The position numbers and the translations under genes are program-made. DNA of 64,000 nt from CAIJXB01 sp964439595. GTDB lineage: Bacteria > Chlamydiota > Chlamydiia > Chlamydiales > Rhabdochlamydiaceae. The stretch covers positions 29,881 to 93,880 of the forward strand of contig CAYTOK010000008.1 of assembly GCA_964439595.1 (NCBI GenBank), given 5' to 3'. The notes beneath the pieces were generated by a model. That model did no database searches and was not told where the DNA came from. It was given only the letters and a program-made list of their open reading frames with translations. Positions 26,697 to 34,148 of this stretch are shown here, piece by piece. The stretch's first letter is position 1; the number at the start of each line of letters is the position of its first letter.

Positions 26697-27935
26697 ATGA
26701 ATTCTTCTTTAGAACAACACTGGATGCAGAGGGCTCGGTTTTTAACGCTGTTTCTTATTTTAAGTGGCACATTAAATATTGGATTTTTAAGTGCGTTTAT
26801 ATATGGGACTATGAAGGATAAACTAGCTGTCAGGTCTTATAAAGCAGAACCTTCTTTAGTAGAGCATTCTACAAACGAGCAGATTTTAAAGGCTTATAGC
26901 AGAATTTCTTTTCAAGATCTTATGTTGCGTTTAGAAAATAAGGAGCCTGTTGAAGAAGGGTATTCTAAAAGAGACTTAGCTTTAGCCTGCCTTGTGGGTT
27001 TTCATCACTTGGATATAGAAAAAGCTTTAGGGGGGATTCTTTTACAAAAAAGAATCGTGGCTTTTCATAATGTTGAAGGGAATGAGAAGATAGAGATAAC
27101 AGCATTTACAGGACTAAAAGACGAGCATTTTGAAGCCGTTACACAATTTGTAAAAAGAGAAAAATGGCCATTAACTTCTAAGGGGTTATTTTTTGAGCTT
27201 AGTCGTAATCCTTTGTCGGAAGCTTCTCTTGTAGCATCTTTTTTATGCACAGCGGAGTTTCATAGTATATATTCGTTAGTGCAAAAAAACTTACCAGGAA
27301 TAGCTCCAGGAGTTGTACTGGACCTTTTAAAAGAGGGCTCTTGGACGCAATGCTTGCGATTTTTTAACAAGTTGAGAGCTTTGCAATGTTATACTAGTGA
27401 AACATATAGGGAACTTTTGACTGCATATGCTTTAGAAAGCCATGCAAAGACAGCTGCCTTTTTACTTTTAGAGCATGAGATAGAGTATGTGATGAAGAGA
27501 TTTGACGATACTCATCTTATTTCTTTTTTGCATTTACTTCCGAAGGAAAAAGTAAAAGATTTGGCTCTTAGTTTGCTTGTTAGTCAAAGAAGCGATGCTC
27601 TTAGAGAGTGCGCTGCTTCTTTGCTTTATGCAATTGAAGGGGTTCCTGTCCCCCAGCCGTATGACTATTTAGGGGCAGTGCTCCATTTTTATCCAGAAAA
27701 AACGGCAATCCAGTCGGTTGCTATTCAGCCTGATAAGTCGGAAAAAGAAATAGTTGTTGCTTCTATTCCAGCTAGGGAAAAAAACCTTATTTATAAGGTC
27801 CAGGCAGGGGACAGTTTGTGGAAGATTGCTCGTAAACATGGAGTTACTGTCGAAGCTATTAGTAAACTCAACCAGTTGGAATCGGATCGATTAAAATTAG
27901 GAAGGGAATTAAAAATACCGGAAAGAAAAAATTAA
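26697..27935 (+). CDS. Membrane-anchored LysM-domain protein
   Basis: 412 residues: a short N-terminal cytoplasmic segment, one membrane helix (about 14-37), a helical periplasmic domain without clear family, and a C-terminal LysM domain (YKVQAGDSLWKIARKHGVT, about 363-408) that binds peptidoglycan-like glycans. Chlamydiae make a thin division-site peptidoglycan, so a septal or envelope role is likely. It sits between pheT and yidD, resembling the CT472-CT475 neighbourhood as recalled. The last 4 nt overlap yidD. Confidence 0.88.
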   Translation: MNSSLEQHWMQRARFLTLFLILSGTLNIGFLSAFIYGTMKDKLAVRSYKAEPSLVEHSTNEQILKAYSRISFQDLMLRLENKEPVEEGYSKRDLALACLVGFHHLDIEKALGGILLQKRIVAFHNVEGNEKIEITAFTGLKDEHFEAVTQFVKREKWPLTSKGLFFELSRNPLSEASLVASFLCTAEFHSIYSLVQKNLPGIAPGVVLDLLKEGSWTQCLRFFNKLRALQCYTSETYRELLTAYALESHAKTAAFLLLEHEIEYVMKRFDDTHLISFLHLLPKEKVKDLALSLLVSQRSDALRECAASLLYAIEGVPVPQPYDYLGAVLHFYPEKTAIQSVAIQPDKSEKEIVVASIPAREKNLIYKVQAGDSLWKIARKHGVTVEAISKLNQLESDRLKLGRELKIPERKN

Positions 27936-28141
27936 GGGAGGTCGACTCCTCCTTTACTCCAGGGGTTACATTTTAAAATTCTGAATATAATTAATGAAAT
28001 AGCTTTCATGCTTTTATGTTTATCTAGAGCTTCTAAAGCGTAATTGGAACAAGACGGGTAGAAACGACAGCAGTTTCCAAGAAAAGGGCTTAGCATTAGT
28101 TGGTAAGCTTTAATTAAGAGTTTTAAAATCCATTTACCCAT
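27932..28141 (-). CDS. yidD: Membrane protein insertion efficiency factor YidD
   Basis: Small helper of YidC/Sec insertion, with a membrane-associated amphipathic N-terminus. 69 residues from MGKWILK: IKAYQLMLSPFLGNCCRFYPSCSNYALEAL is the family core in pieces, with the conserved CRFYPSCS. A longer frame opens at 28168, but homologues start near MGKW. This ATG overlaps the end of the DUF155 gene by 8 nt, suggesting coupled translation. Confidence 0.93.
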   Translation of the reverse strand: MGKWILKLLIKAYQLMLSPFLGNCCRFYPSCSNYALEALDKHKSMKAISLIIFRILKCNPWSKGGVDLP

Positions 28142-28937
28142 GTCTATTCCACAAGTTAAACACGTCATTTAGAACAGCTAAAATAACTTCCATAACAATG
28201 AGAACTATAATGATCCACTCTAAGCGAGAGGAGTGCTGATGGTTAAGTTCTCCACTTAAAATTTCAAAAAGTTCATGTATTACTTTAAGCCGTTTGTTTA
28301 AAGACTCTCCTCGTTTACCCACATCAAGGTAATGGGCGGATTTTCTATAGAAAGGTTCTAGTTCTGGATAGTCCCAGAAGAAGTCTGGAACATCTAAGAT
28401 TTCTAAGTGAAGATTAATGAAACTTCTCTTTGTAAAGAGCTCTCCTATTTTTTTGGAAATTTCCTTGCGAGATAAAGAGATCTTCCCTTTACGAGCAAGT
28501 TCTGCGGGTAGATCTTTAGTAAGCCCAATGGTTTTTTGAATAAGATCTTCAAAAATCGTTAATTTTACAGACTGCGCAATTCCATGTGATAATGCAAGCT
28601 TTGTTAATACACTTTTACTATCTAAGATGATTTCATCGCGTTCAATAGTAAGAGTTTCTCCGTAGGTGTAGGTGAACTCGTCTAATTCTATTTTGTGATT
28701 TGGTTCTTTTTCAAATTCTTTGATATAAAAAAGGTGTGCTTTTTCTTCTGTATCGGTAAGACCCCAGCTTACAACAACCCCATAGGAAAAGAAAAATATA
28801 TCACCTTTTGCTTTGTCTTTTTTTACTTCAATATGTACAACATCGCGAAATATCTGAGCAGGTCCTTGATTTACAAAGAACTGAAAGAGCTTAGGGATAT
28901 CATAAGAAGAAGCTGTGCAATAACCTGTACATCGCAT
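28134..28937 (-). CDS. RMD1/YagE family (DUF155) membrane protein
   Basis: 267 residues with the DUF155 pattern: FFSYGVVVSWGL, then a long helical region, YPELEPFYRKSAHYLDVGKR near 205 and a single C-terminal membrane helix (about 238-258) preceding a short tail. Eukaryotic relatives (RMND1, Sad1-interacting factor) act in mitochondria; bacterial function is unknown. The first gene of a pair with yidD. The nearest GGGAG is 31 nt upstream of the ATG without a convincing hairpin. Confidence 0.88.
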   Translation of the reverse strand: MRCTGYCTASSYDIPKLFQFFVNQGPAQIFRDVVHIEVKKDKAKGDIFFFSYGVVVSWGLTDTEEKAHLFYIKEFEKEPNHKIELDEFTYTYGETLTIERDEIILDSKSVLTKLALSHGIAQSVKLTIFEDLIQKTIGLTKDLPAELARKGKISLSRKEISKKIGELFTKRSFINLHLEILDVPDFFWDYPELEPFYRKSAHYLDVGKRGESLNKRLKVIHELFEILSGELNHQHSSRLEWIIIVLIVMEVILAVLNDVFNLWNRHG

Positions 28938-29091
28938 AAAATTTTCGTGGTTGAAATAGTGATATCTCCCTTATACCTGAAATGGATTAAAAAGGAAATC
29001 GCATACTTTCTCTTTTTTTTCTTTTTCTGTTTTTTTTTCTTGCGTAGATTAGCCAAAAAAAATATGATCTTGCCTGTTTTTAGTTTCTCAT

Positions 29092-29174
29092 GCGGGGGTG
29101 GCGGAATGGTAGACGCGCTACTTTGAGGTGGTAGTGGAGGTTTCTCTGTGAGGGTTCGAGTCCCTCCTTCCGCA
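29092..29174 (+). tRNA. tRNA-Leu (GAG)
   Basis: An 83-nt cloverleaf. Acceptor GCGGGGG pairs with CTTCCGC (two G-U), the anticodon stem CTACT/GGTAG encloses TTGAGGT (anticodon GAG), a long class II variable arm follows, and the T arm is GAGGG-TTCGAGT-CCCTC. The CCA end is not encoded. Confidence 0.97.
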
Positions 29175-29426
29175 TTGTTTAAATTAAAGATGTCTTTTTA
29201 GCTCTTGTTTTCGCTTTTTATTCTGCAAAACCCCCTCCATTGTGTTTTAGCTCCTTATCGATGGTTGAACTGCTTTTTATTTTAAACTACCTATTGCACT
29301 TCCGAATTCAATCAACCAAAGTAAAAAAAAAAACGACAAGTTATTTTTTTAAAGAAGAAGAACATAACTTAAAGTTTTAATTTGCGCGAGAAATCTATTT
29401 AAGTTGTTTATAATAAATATTAAGAG
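29175..29426. other. Intergenic after tRNA-Leu
   Basis: AT-rich, with A11 and T runs near 29320-29360. No gene or strong hairpin is seen. Confidence 0.5.
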
Positions 29427-29456
29427 TTGACGAGTTTATGTTATAGTTGCTATTAT
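29427..29456 (+). promoter_or_regulatory. Putative sigma66/70-type promoter for the 29478 gene
   Basis: TTGACG, 18-nt spacer, TATTAT. Predicted start near 29463, leaving a very short leader (about 15 nt) before ATG 29478. Confidence 0.5.
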
Positions 29457-29477
29457 TTTTCTAAATTAATTGGATAA

Positions 29478-30161
29478 ATGCGGTTTTTCACCCTTATATG
29501 GAGGTATATTTTGACAACACACCCACTAGCTTGCTCATCAGAATTTTCAATAGCGAAGGTTACTGACATAATTGGGCAATCTGTCCAATCTCCAGGTAGC
29601 ATTCCTTTTGCAATCGCAGGGATATTGAGTGGAGGTTTATGTTACACCCCACTTGCGGTACCTTTATTTTATCCATCTGTTATGATTACTCATTTATCAG
29701 GTGGTAGCCAGCCTACGCTCCGAAGAATTGCTTGGTTATCTCCTGCCATAGGAATGTCCTTATTAACCCTTACTGGTCGGGTCGCTTTTGAATTAATGCC
29801 AAATCCTCTTTTAAAAGGACTAATATATGGAGTGCATTCGTGCGCTATGGGGATGCTAACCAATATTCCTGGTGGTGGTTTGCTTGGAATGATAACTCTT
29901 CGCAAAGTGCTAGGTGGTTACATTGGGCTCCCTTCTGCCATGGCACCGCTTTCTGAAAATGAGACAAAGACTACTTGGCAACGAAGTGAGATTTTAGCAA
30001 GTGCTGCGTTTATTACAGCAAGCCTTGGGTTGAGTTTCTTTGGAGGCTTTCATGTTATCACAGCAAACGTTATTGGTCATTCGGTAGCAGCACTTACTAA
30101 GGTGGTTTCAGCTCGAGTATTTGCAGTTTTCGCAGAAAAACGGCAGTGGTCAGTAGTATAA
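29478..30161 (+). CDS. Polytopic membrane protein of unknown function
   Basis: 227 residues, Gly/Ser/Ala-rich, with about four to five hydrophobic segments (roughly 43-70, 83-100, 110-145, 170-188, 190-212) separated by short loops. There is no family I recognise. GGATAA just before ATG is a weak ribosome site. Composition and position as a single gene with its own promoter resemble chlamydial Inc-like or effector membrane proteins, but that is inference. Confidence 0.75.
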   Translation: MRFFTLIWRYILTTHPLACSSEFSIAKVTDIIGQSVQSPGSIPFAIAGILSGGLCYTPLAVPLFYPSVMITHLSGGSQPTLRRIAWLSPAIGMSLLTLTGRVAFELMPNPLLKGLIYGVHSCAMGMLTNIPGGGLLGMITLRKVLGGYIGLPSAMAPLSENETKTTWQRSEILASAAFITASLGLSFFGGFHVITANVIGHSVAALTKVVSARVFAVFAEKRQWSVV

Positions 30162-30356
30162 AAAGCAGTAGTCCTTACTAGCAAAAGTTTTGAATGTGTC
30201 TAGTAGTTTCTGGTAAACTTTTAATTGACAGGCTAATCCAAGCATTTATTTGGTATGCATTTTGGTTAACGAGTGAAAATAGGCTTTTGATGGCTAGGAT
30301 GACGTCATTTCTCAAAATGAGAAAACCAAAGACTTCAGCTTCTAGAAAAATGACAT

Positions 30357-30830
30357 TTACATATTTAAGAAAAACTGGTTGTTTTTTTCTAAAAATAGAT
30401 CTTTCCAGTGATAGAGGTCTAAAATTCCTTCGGTATTCCAGCCCAAAAGAAAGTAGGCAGCAAAAAGAGCTTCTATAGAAGCTAGGCCTCTTTCTGGATC
30501 TACGCAGTCATCTTGCTTTCTTGGATATGCTGTGCGGAGCTCTTTAGGGAGACTTCTTTTTTGAAAAAGAGGGGGTTTTGGTAATTGGTTATACATGACA
30601 GTGCTGTATTTCCACGTTCCATCGATGAGAAATAAAGAAAAGGAGGAGTCTTCCTTGGTAATTTCAGGGGCATCTAGGGTGAGTAGTATCGTGTTTTCTA
30701 AAGAAGGAAGGGTATCTTTGGGATAGGTGTAAAATTGCATGTCCTGCCGGGATTCTAATCCCCGAAGGCTGCATTTACGTAGATTTTCTCTTCTATGTCT
30801 TAAAATAATTGTTTTAGGTAATAATTCCAT
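30357..30830 (-). CDS. DTW/Tsr3-superfamily aminocarboxypropyltransferase-like protein
   Basis: 157 residues. IILRHRRENLRKCSL resembles the DTW-domain start, LFLIDGTWKYS carries DGTW in place of DTW, and ALFAAYFLLGW plus WKDLFLEKN resemble the C-terminus of Tsr3. Both families transfer the aminocarboxypropyl group of SAM to RNA uridines (tRNA acp3U47 or rRNA). I cannot choose between them. The start codon overlaps the uvrD stop (TAATG), so translation is coupled. Last gene of rpmH-rnpA-uvrD. Confidence 0.75.
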   Translation of the reverse strand: MELLPKTIILRHRRENLRKCSLRGLESRQDMQFYTYPKDTLPSLENTILLTLDAPEITKEDSSFSLFLIDGTWKYSTVMYNQLPKPPLFQKRSLPKELRTAYPRKQDDCVDPERGLASIEALFAAYFLLGWNTEGILDLYHWKDLFLEKNNQFFLNM

Positions 30831-32839
30831 TAGCTGGGGTCTATTGTTTGGTGAGATATGATTTTTAGAAGTTCTTTGGGGATTTCAAAAAGAAAGCGAG
30901 AGGGGGTTGTTCGTATTTTTTGTCCCATTTTTTTACGCTCTCTAGCCATGCTTAAAATTAAATGTTTTTTAGCTCTTGTCATAGCTACATACATAAGCCT
31001 TCTTTCTTCTTCCACGCCTGTTTGACTTATGCTTTTTTCGTGGGGCATGATATGATCTTCTAGGCATACAAGAAAACAAACGGCGAATTCTAACCCTTTG
31101 GCACTGTGAATAGTCATTAAGTGGACTTTATCTTCGGCCTCTTCTTTGCTAGTTTTTTGTGCAGGGTTAGATTGTAGGAGGGTTGTTGCAAGAAAATCTT
31201 GAAGAGAGGCTACTTCTTTGTTTTCTTCCCTTTCTTTTTCGTAATTAGAGAGAGTTTCTACGCAACTTAAGACGTTTTCCCATTTGAAATCTCTCATTTT
31301 TTCACTTTTTGCTTCTTCTTGTATAGCTTTTTTATAGTTGATTTCTATAACAAAATCTTCTAAGGCCTTATGGAGAGGCATTTTTTGAAAGTTTTCTTTG
31401 GCGGTTTTTATAAGGTTTATAAATTTTTTAATGCCCACTAGAGCTTTTGTAGAAAGTTTTTCGTATAATGGGTGGTTTGTGTCATTTTCAAAGGCGGTTA
31501 AAAGATCCCAAAGGGGGATATTTTGTGATCTATTATACTGCGTAAGAAGGTCTAGGCATTTATCTGATATTCCTCTTCTTGGGACGTTGAGAATGCGAAG
31601 TAGAGCTTCTTCATCTTTGGGGTTTTCTATAACTCTAAGGTATCCTAGAAGATCTTTGATTTCAGCTCTTTCATAAAATTCGGTGCCTCCAAAAACAGCG
31701 TAAGGAATGCCCCTTCTCCACTTGCCATCTTCTTCCCAAGCAGTTTGCGTTAGTGTTGTTTCAAAAGCTCTGGAAAGGGCGTTGGATCTATACAGGATAG
31801 CCATGTCTTTCCATTTAAACTGTTTATTTTTATGGTACCACACAATACGCTCGCAAATAGCTTGAGCCTCGTCAATTTCATTAGGAGCATGAAATAGTAT
31901 AATAGGCTCTCCTTCTTCTTTAGAGCTCCAAAGTTCTTTTTTGTGACGCTCTGTATTATGGGCAATGACGTGGTTGGCAGCTTTTAAAATTTCTGGAGTT
32001 GATCTGTAATTTTGTTCTAATTTGATATTTTTTTCAGAAGGAAAATTTAGGATGTGTTTTATCTCGGCACCCCGCCACCCGTAGATCGATTGATCATCGT
32101 CCCCTACTACGCATAAATTACTGTGTTTGTCAGAAAGTAGCTTGGCTAATTTATATTGAATAGGATTCGTATCTTGGTATTCATCGATCATTATATAGGT
32201 GTATCTTTCTTGAAATTGATCGAGTACCTGAGGGTGTTTTTCAAAAAGCTCGACTGTTAGTGTGAGGAGGCTATCAAAATCCACAGCATTGTAAGAGCGC
32301 ATGCATAAGTTTAATCTTTCTAAAAGATCTTTACTAAAGTTTGCATGCCAAGTTAAGGGAGCCCCTTCCTCTTCTTCTATGTGGCTGTCGCCTCGATTTT
32401 TAGATGCGGCTATTTTTGCTAGTGTTTCCTGTAAAGAGGGGAGCTCTCCTTCATGTTCTAAAGAATGTCTGACAATGAGATTTAATATTCTTTTTACATC
32501 TTTTTCGTCATAAAGACTAAACGAAGAAGTAAAACCTAAGTGGTGAATCTCTTTGCGTAAAATTTGCATGCAGAAACTATGAAAAGTGCAAAGAGTTACT
32601 TGTTTGGCATTTTTAGAACCTATAAGCTTTGCGACTCGTAGACGCATTTCTTCTGCTGCTTTGTTAGTAAAGGTAAGTCCTAGAATATTGCTTGGATGAA
32701 CATTTTCACTTTGAATAAGATGAGCTATGCGGCAAGAAAGAACGCTTGTTTTCCCACTCCCTGCTCCTGCTAAAACTAAAATGCGCCCTTTTGTGGTTAA
32801 AACGGCTTTTTTCTGTTCGGGGTTAAGATGAGAAAGCAT
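30830..32839 (-). CDS. uvrD: UvrD/PcrA-family DNA helicase
   Basis: 3'-5' superfamily 1 helicase of nucleotide excision and mismatch repair. 669 residues: motif I LAGAGSGKTSVL near 22, motif Ia GLTFTNKAAEEMR, motif II DEYQDTNP near 218, motif III VGDDDQSIYGWRGA, motif IV LEQNYRS, motif VI VAMTRAKKHL near 622. The start overlaps the rnpA stop (TGATG) and AAGGGA precedes it. Confidence 0.95.
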   Translation of the reverse strand: MLSHLNPEQKKAVLTTKGRILVLAGAGSGKTSVLSCRIAHLIQSENVHPSNILGLTFTNKAAEEMRLRVAKLIGSKNAKQVTLCTFHSFCMQILRKEIHHLGFTSSFSLYDEKDVKRILNLIVRHSLEHEGELPSLQETLAKIAASKNRGDSHIEEEEGAPLTWHANFSKDLLERLNLCMRSYNAVDFDSLLTLTVELFEKHPQVLDQFQERYTYIMIDEYQDTNPIQYKLAKLLSDKHSNLCVVGDDDQSIYGWRGAEIKHILNFPSEKNIKLEQNYRSTPEILKAANHVIAHNTERHKKELWSSKEEGEPIILFHAPNEIDEAQAICERIVWYHKNKQFKWKDMAILYRSNALSRAFETTLTQTAWEEDGKWRRGIPYAVFGGTEFYERAEIKDLLGYLRVIENPKDEEALLRILNVPRRGISDKCLDLLTQYNRSQNIPLWDLLTAFENDTNHPLYEKLSTKALVGIKKFINLIKTAKENFQKMPLHKALEDFVIEINYKKAIQEEAKSEKMRDFKWENVLSCVETLSNYEKEREENKEVASLQDFLATTLLQSNPAQKTSKEEAEDKVHLMTIHSAKGLEFAVCFLVCLEDHIMPHEKSISQTGVEEERRLMYVAMTRAKKHLILSMARERKKMGQKIRTTPSRFLFEIPKELLKIISHQTIDPS

Positions 32840-33276
32840 CAGTTCCCTTTAGATACAAGAAGGTTGATTAGAGTTTTAAAGTCTTCAAGGACTTCTTGTT
32901 TAAGGAGAATATTTCTAGGAAGCCTTGGAAAGACGTTTATTTGTACGCCTTCTGGAATTTCATCGTAAACTTCCCTAAAAACTTCTCTGATAAGACGTTT
33001 AAAACGGTTTCTATCATGTGCTTTACCGTATTTTTTGGAGACGGTAAGGCCTAGTCTTGTAGGTGGTTTTACTTTGTAATGCTGAAAGAAGAGCACCTTG
33101 CCAGCAAGGCGCGCTCCTTCAGAATTTAATTTTTGAAAATATTTCTTCGAAAGAATTCGAAGTGTCTTAGGGAAGCTAAGCCCTATGCGGTAGTGAGCCG
33201 TTTTCTTCCCTGAGCTCTTCTGCGATTGACGATTTGTCGTCCTTTGGCTGTTTTCATTCTCTTGCGGAATCCACAT
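32839..33276 (-). CDS. rnpA: Ribonuclease P protein component
   Basis: Protein subunit of RNase P, needed for tRNA 5' maturation. The family signature AHDRNRFKRLIREVFR is at residues 86-101, and the fold starts near residue 33 (LSFPKTLRILSK). Between that point and ATG 33276 there is no ATG, GTG or TTG in frame, so the only start lies inside rpmH, overlapping it by 94 nt in another frame. The first 30 residues are basic and Gln/Ser-rich. Thermus has a comparable rpmH/rnpA overlap. Coupled to uvrD by TGATG. Confidence 0.92.
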   Translation of the reverse strand: MWIPQENENSQRTTNRQSQKSSGKKTAHYRIGLSFPKTLRILSKKYFQKLNSEGARLAGKVLFFQHYKVKPPTRLGLTVSKKYGKAHDRNRFKRLIREVFREVYDEIPEGVQINVFPRLPRNILLKQEVLEDFKTLINLLVSKGN

Positions 33277-33320
33277 GCTTTTTGACGCTTAATTTTACTG
33301 GGTTGATAAGTTCGTTTCAT
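33183..33320 (-). CDS. rpmH: 50S ribosomal protein L34
   Basis: 45 residues, starting MKRTYQPSKIKRQKACGF and ending RAQGRKRLTTA, a complete L34. ATG 33320 is preceded by a hairpin-split Shine-Dalgarno leader. The 3' two-thirds overlap the start of rnpA in another frame. This is the first gene of the rpmH-rnpA-uvrD-DTW/Tsr3 operon, and is divergent from rpmJ-rpsN. Confidence 0.96.
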   Translation of the reverse strand: MKRTYQPSKIKRQKACGFRKRMKTAKGRQIVNRRRAQGRKRLTTA

Positions 33321-33391
33321 CCTTATTGACAGCGCGCGGGCCTCGTTTTTTAGACGGGGAGGAAGCGCTGCTCCTTTTGTTAATTGTTAAA
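33321..33391 (-). promoter_or_regulatory. Hairpin-split Shine-Dalgarno leader, copy B (rpmH)
   Basis: AAGGAG (33376-33371), 5' foot CAGCGC (33370-33365), inner CGT/ACG hairpin, 3' foot GCGCTG (33335-33330), spacer TCAATAAGG, ATG 33320. Folded SD-ATG spacing is 9 nt. Compared with copy A the outer pair changes from C-G to U-G, which keeps the stem. Confidence 0.72.
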
Positions 33392-33593
33392 GGGCTTCTT
33401 TGGGAATTAGATCCCGAGTGAGCTTTTTAAAAAATTGAACTTATGCTACATGAAAAGCAACTTATCTTGCAAGGATAAACTCAATACTTGCCAAGAAATC
33501 GTCAGAAGATTATAACTATCCCTAACTTTTACCCTGTGCCCGTTATATGTAGCTTGCCTGGGTTTATATAAGATTTTTTAATAACACAACCTT
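33392..33593. other. Divergent intergenic between rpmH and rpmJ
   Basis: Should hold the promoters of both ribosomal-protein operons. AT-rich; a TTTATATAAG-like -10 (around 33563) precedes rpmJ. No gene is visible. Confidence 0.4.
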
Positions 33594-33641
33594 AAGGAGC
33601 AGTTTTTTCTTTGATTATCAAGGGGAGAATTGTCAAAATTT
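33594..33641 (+). promoter_or_regulatory. Hairpin-split Shine-Dalgarno leader, copy E (rpmJ)
   Basis: AAGGAG (33594-33599) is directly followed by a 15-bp uninterrupted stem, 33600-33614 with 33618-33632 (five G-U pairs, loop TTA), then TCAAAATTT and ATG 33642. Folded spacing is 9 nt. The GGGGAG in the 3' arm at 33622-33627 could compete as an SD when the stem opens. Confidence 0.7.
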
Positions 33642-33779
33642 ATGAAAGTTAAAGCTTCTATTAAAGCAGATCCGTCCAAAGGTGACAAGATTGTCAGACG
33701 AAGAGGCCGGGTTTATGTAATCAATAAAACAGATCCAAATCGCAAGCAAAGACAAAAAGGTCCTGCTCGCAAAAAGTAA
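33642..33779 (+). CDS. rpmJ: 50S ribosomal protein L36 (long chlamydial form)
   Basis: 45 residues: MKVKASIKADPSKGDKIV..., ending QKGPARKK. It has the chlamydial length and sequence (usual bacterial L36 is 37-38 residues with a zinc CCHC), and the Cys ligands are absent, as in the zinc-free Chlamydia protein. It is followed 17 nt later by rpsN. Confidence 0.95.
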   Translation: MKVKASIKADPSKGDKIVRRRGRVYVINKTDPNRKQRQKGPARKK

Positions 33780-33796
33780 CGAGAGAATATAGTTGT

Positions 33797-34102
33797 ATGG
33801 CAAAAACATCTTCGATTGCAAGACAGAAAAAAAGAGAAAAAATGGTTGCTCTAAAGTGGGACAAAAGGCAACAGCTTAAAAAAATTATTTTAAGCCCCTC
33901 AACGAGTGAAGAAGAGCGCTTTGACGCTGTGACTGCTCTAGATAAACTTCCTAAAAACTCCTCCCCAACACGTTTGCGCAATCGTTGCCAGATTACGGGA
34001 AGGGCTAGAGGTTTCCTTAGAAAATATAAACTTTCTCGTTTATGTTTTAGGGAAATGGCTAATATGGGACTTATTCCCGGTGTAGTTAAATCTAGCTGGT
34101 AA
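33797..34102 (+). CDS. rpsN: 30S ribosomal protein S14 (zinc-free type)
   Basis: 101 residues with the C-terminal signature LRNRCQITGRARGFLRKYKLSR and LIPGVVKSSW. It lacks the CxxC pairs of the short zinc form. Second gene of the rpmJ-rpsN operon, ending at a strong terminator. Confidence 0.97.
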   Translation: MAKTSSIARQKKREKMVALKWDKRQQLKKIILSPSTSEEERFDAVTALDKLPKNSSPTRLRNRCQITGRARGFLRKYKLSRLCFREMANMGLIPGVVKSSW

Positions 34103-34112
34103 TTTTTATTTT

Positions 34113-34144
34113 AAGACCTCTTGGGTGCAAGAGGTCTTTTTTTT
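34113..34144. terminator. Intrinsic terminator of rpmJ-rpsN
   Basis: AAGACCTCTT-GGGTGC-AAGAGGTCTT plus T8: a 10-bp stem. It lies between convergent rpsN and the 34149 gene and could serve both. Confidence 0.92.
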
Positions 34145-34148
34145 AGAA

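Noticed and set aside
26486..26770. Minus-strand frame upstream of the LysM gene
   Set aside because: Overlaps the LysM start and leader; no ribosome site.
28938..28975. GGGAG 31 nt before the DUF155 start as a split leader
   Set aside because: Only a 4-bp stem can be drawn and its feet do not abut the SD.
28695..29126. Long plus-strand frame
   Set aside because: Mostly antisense to the DUF155 gene, Phe-rich low complexity, and runs into tRNA-Leu.
30194..30478. Plus-strand frame after the 29478 gene
   Set aside because: Its 3' third is antisense to the DTW/Tsr3-like gene; no ribosome site and no family features.
33633..33981. Two minus-strand frames
   Set aside because: Antisense to rpmJ and rpsN, which are certain.
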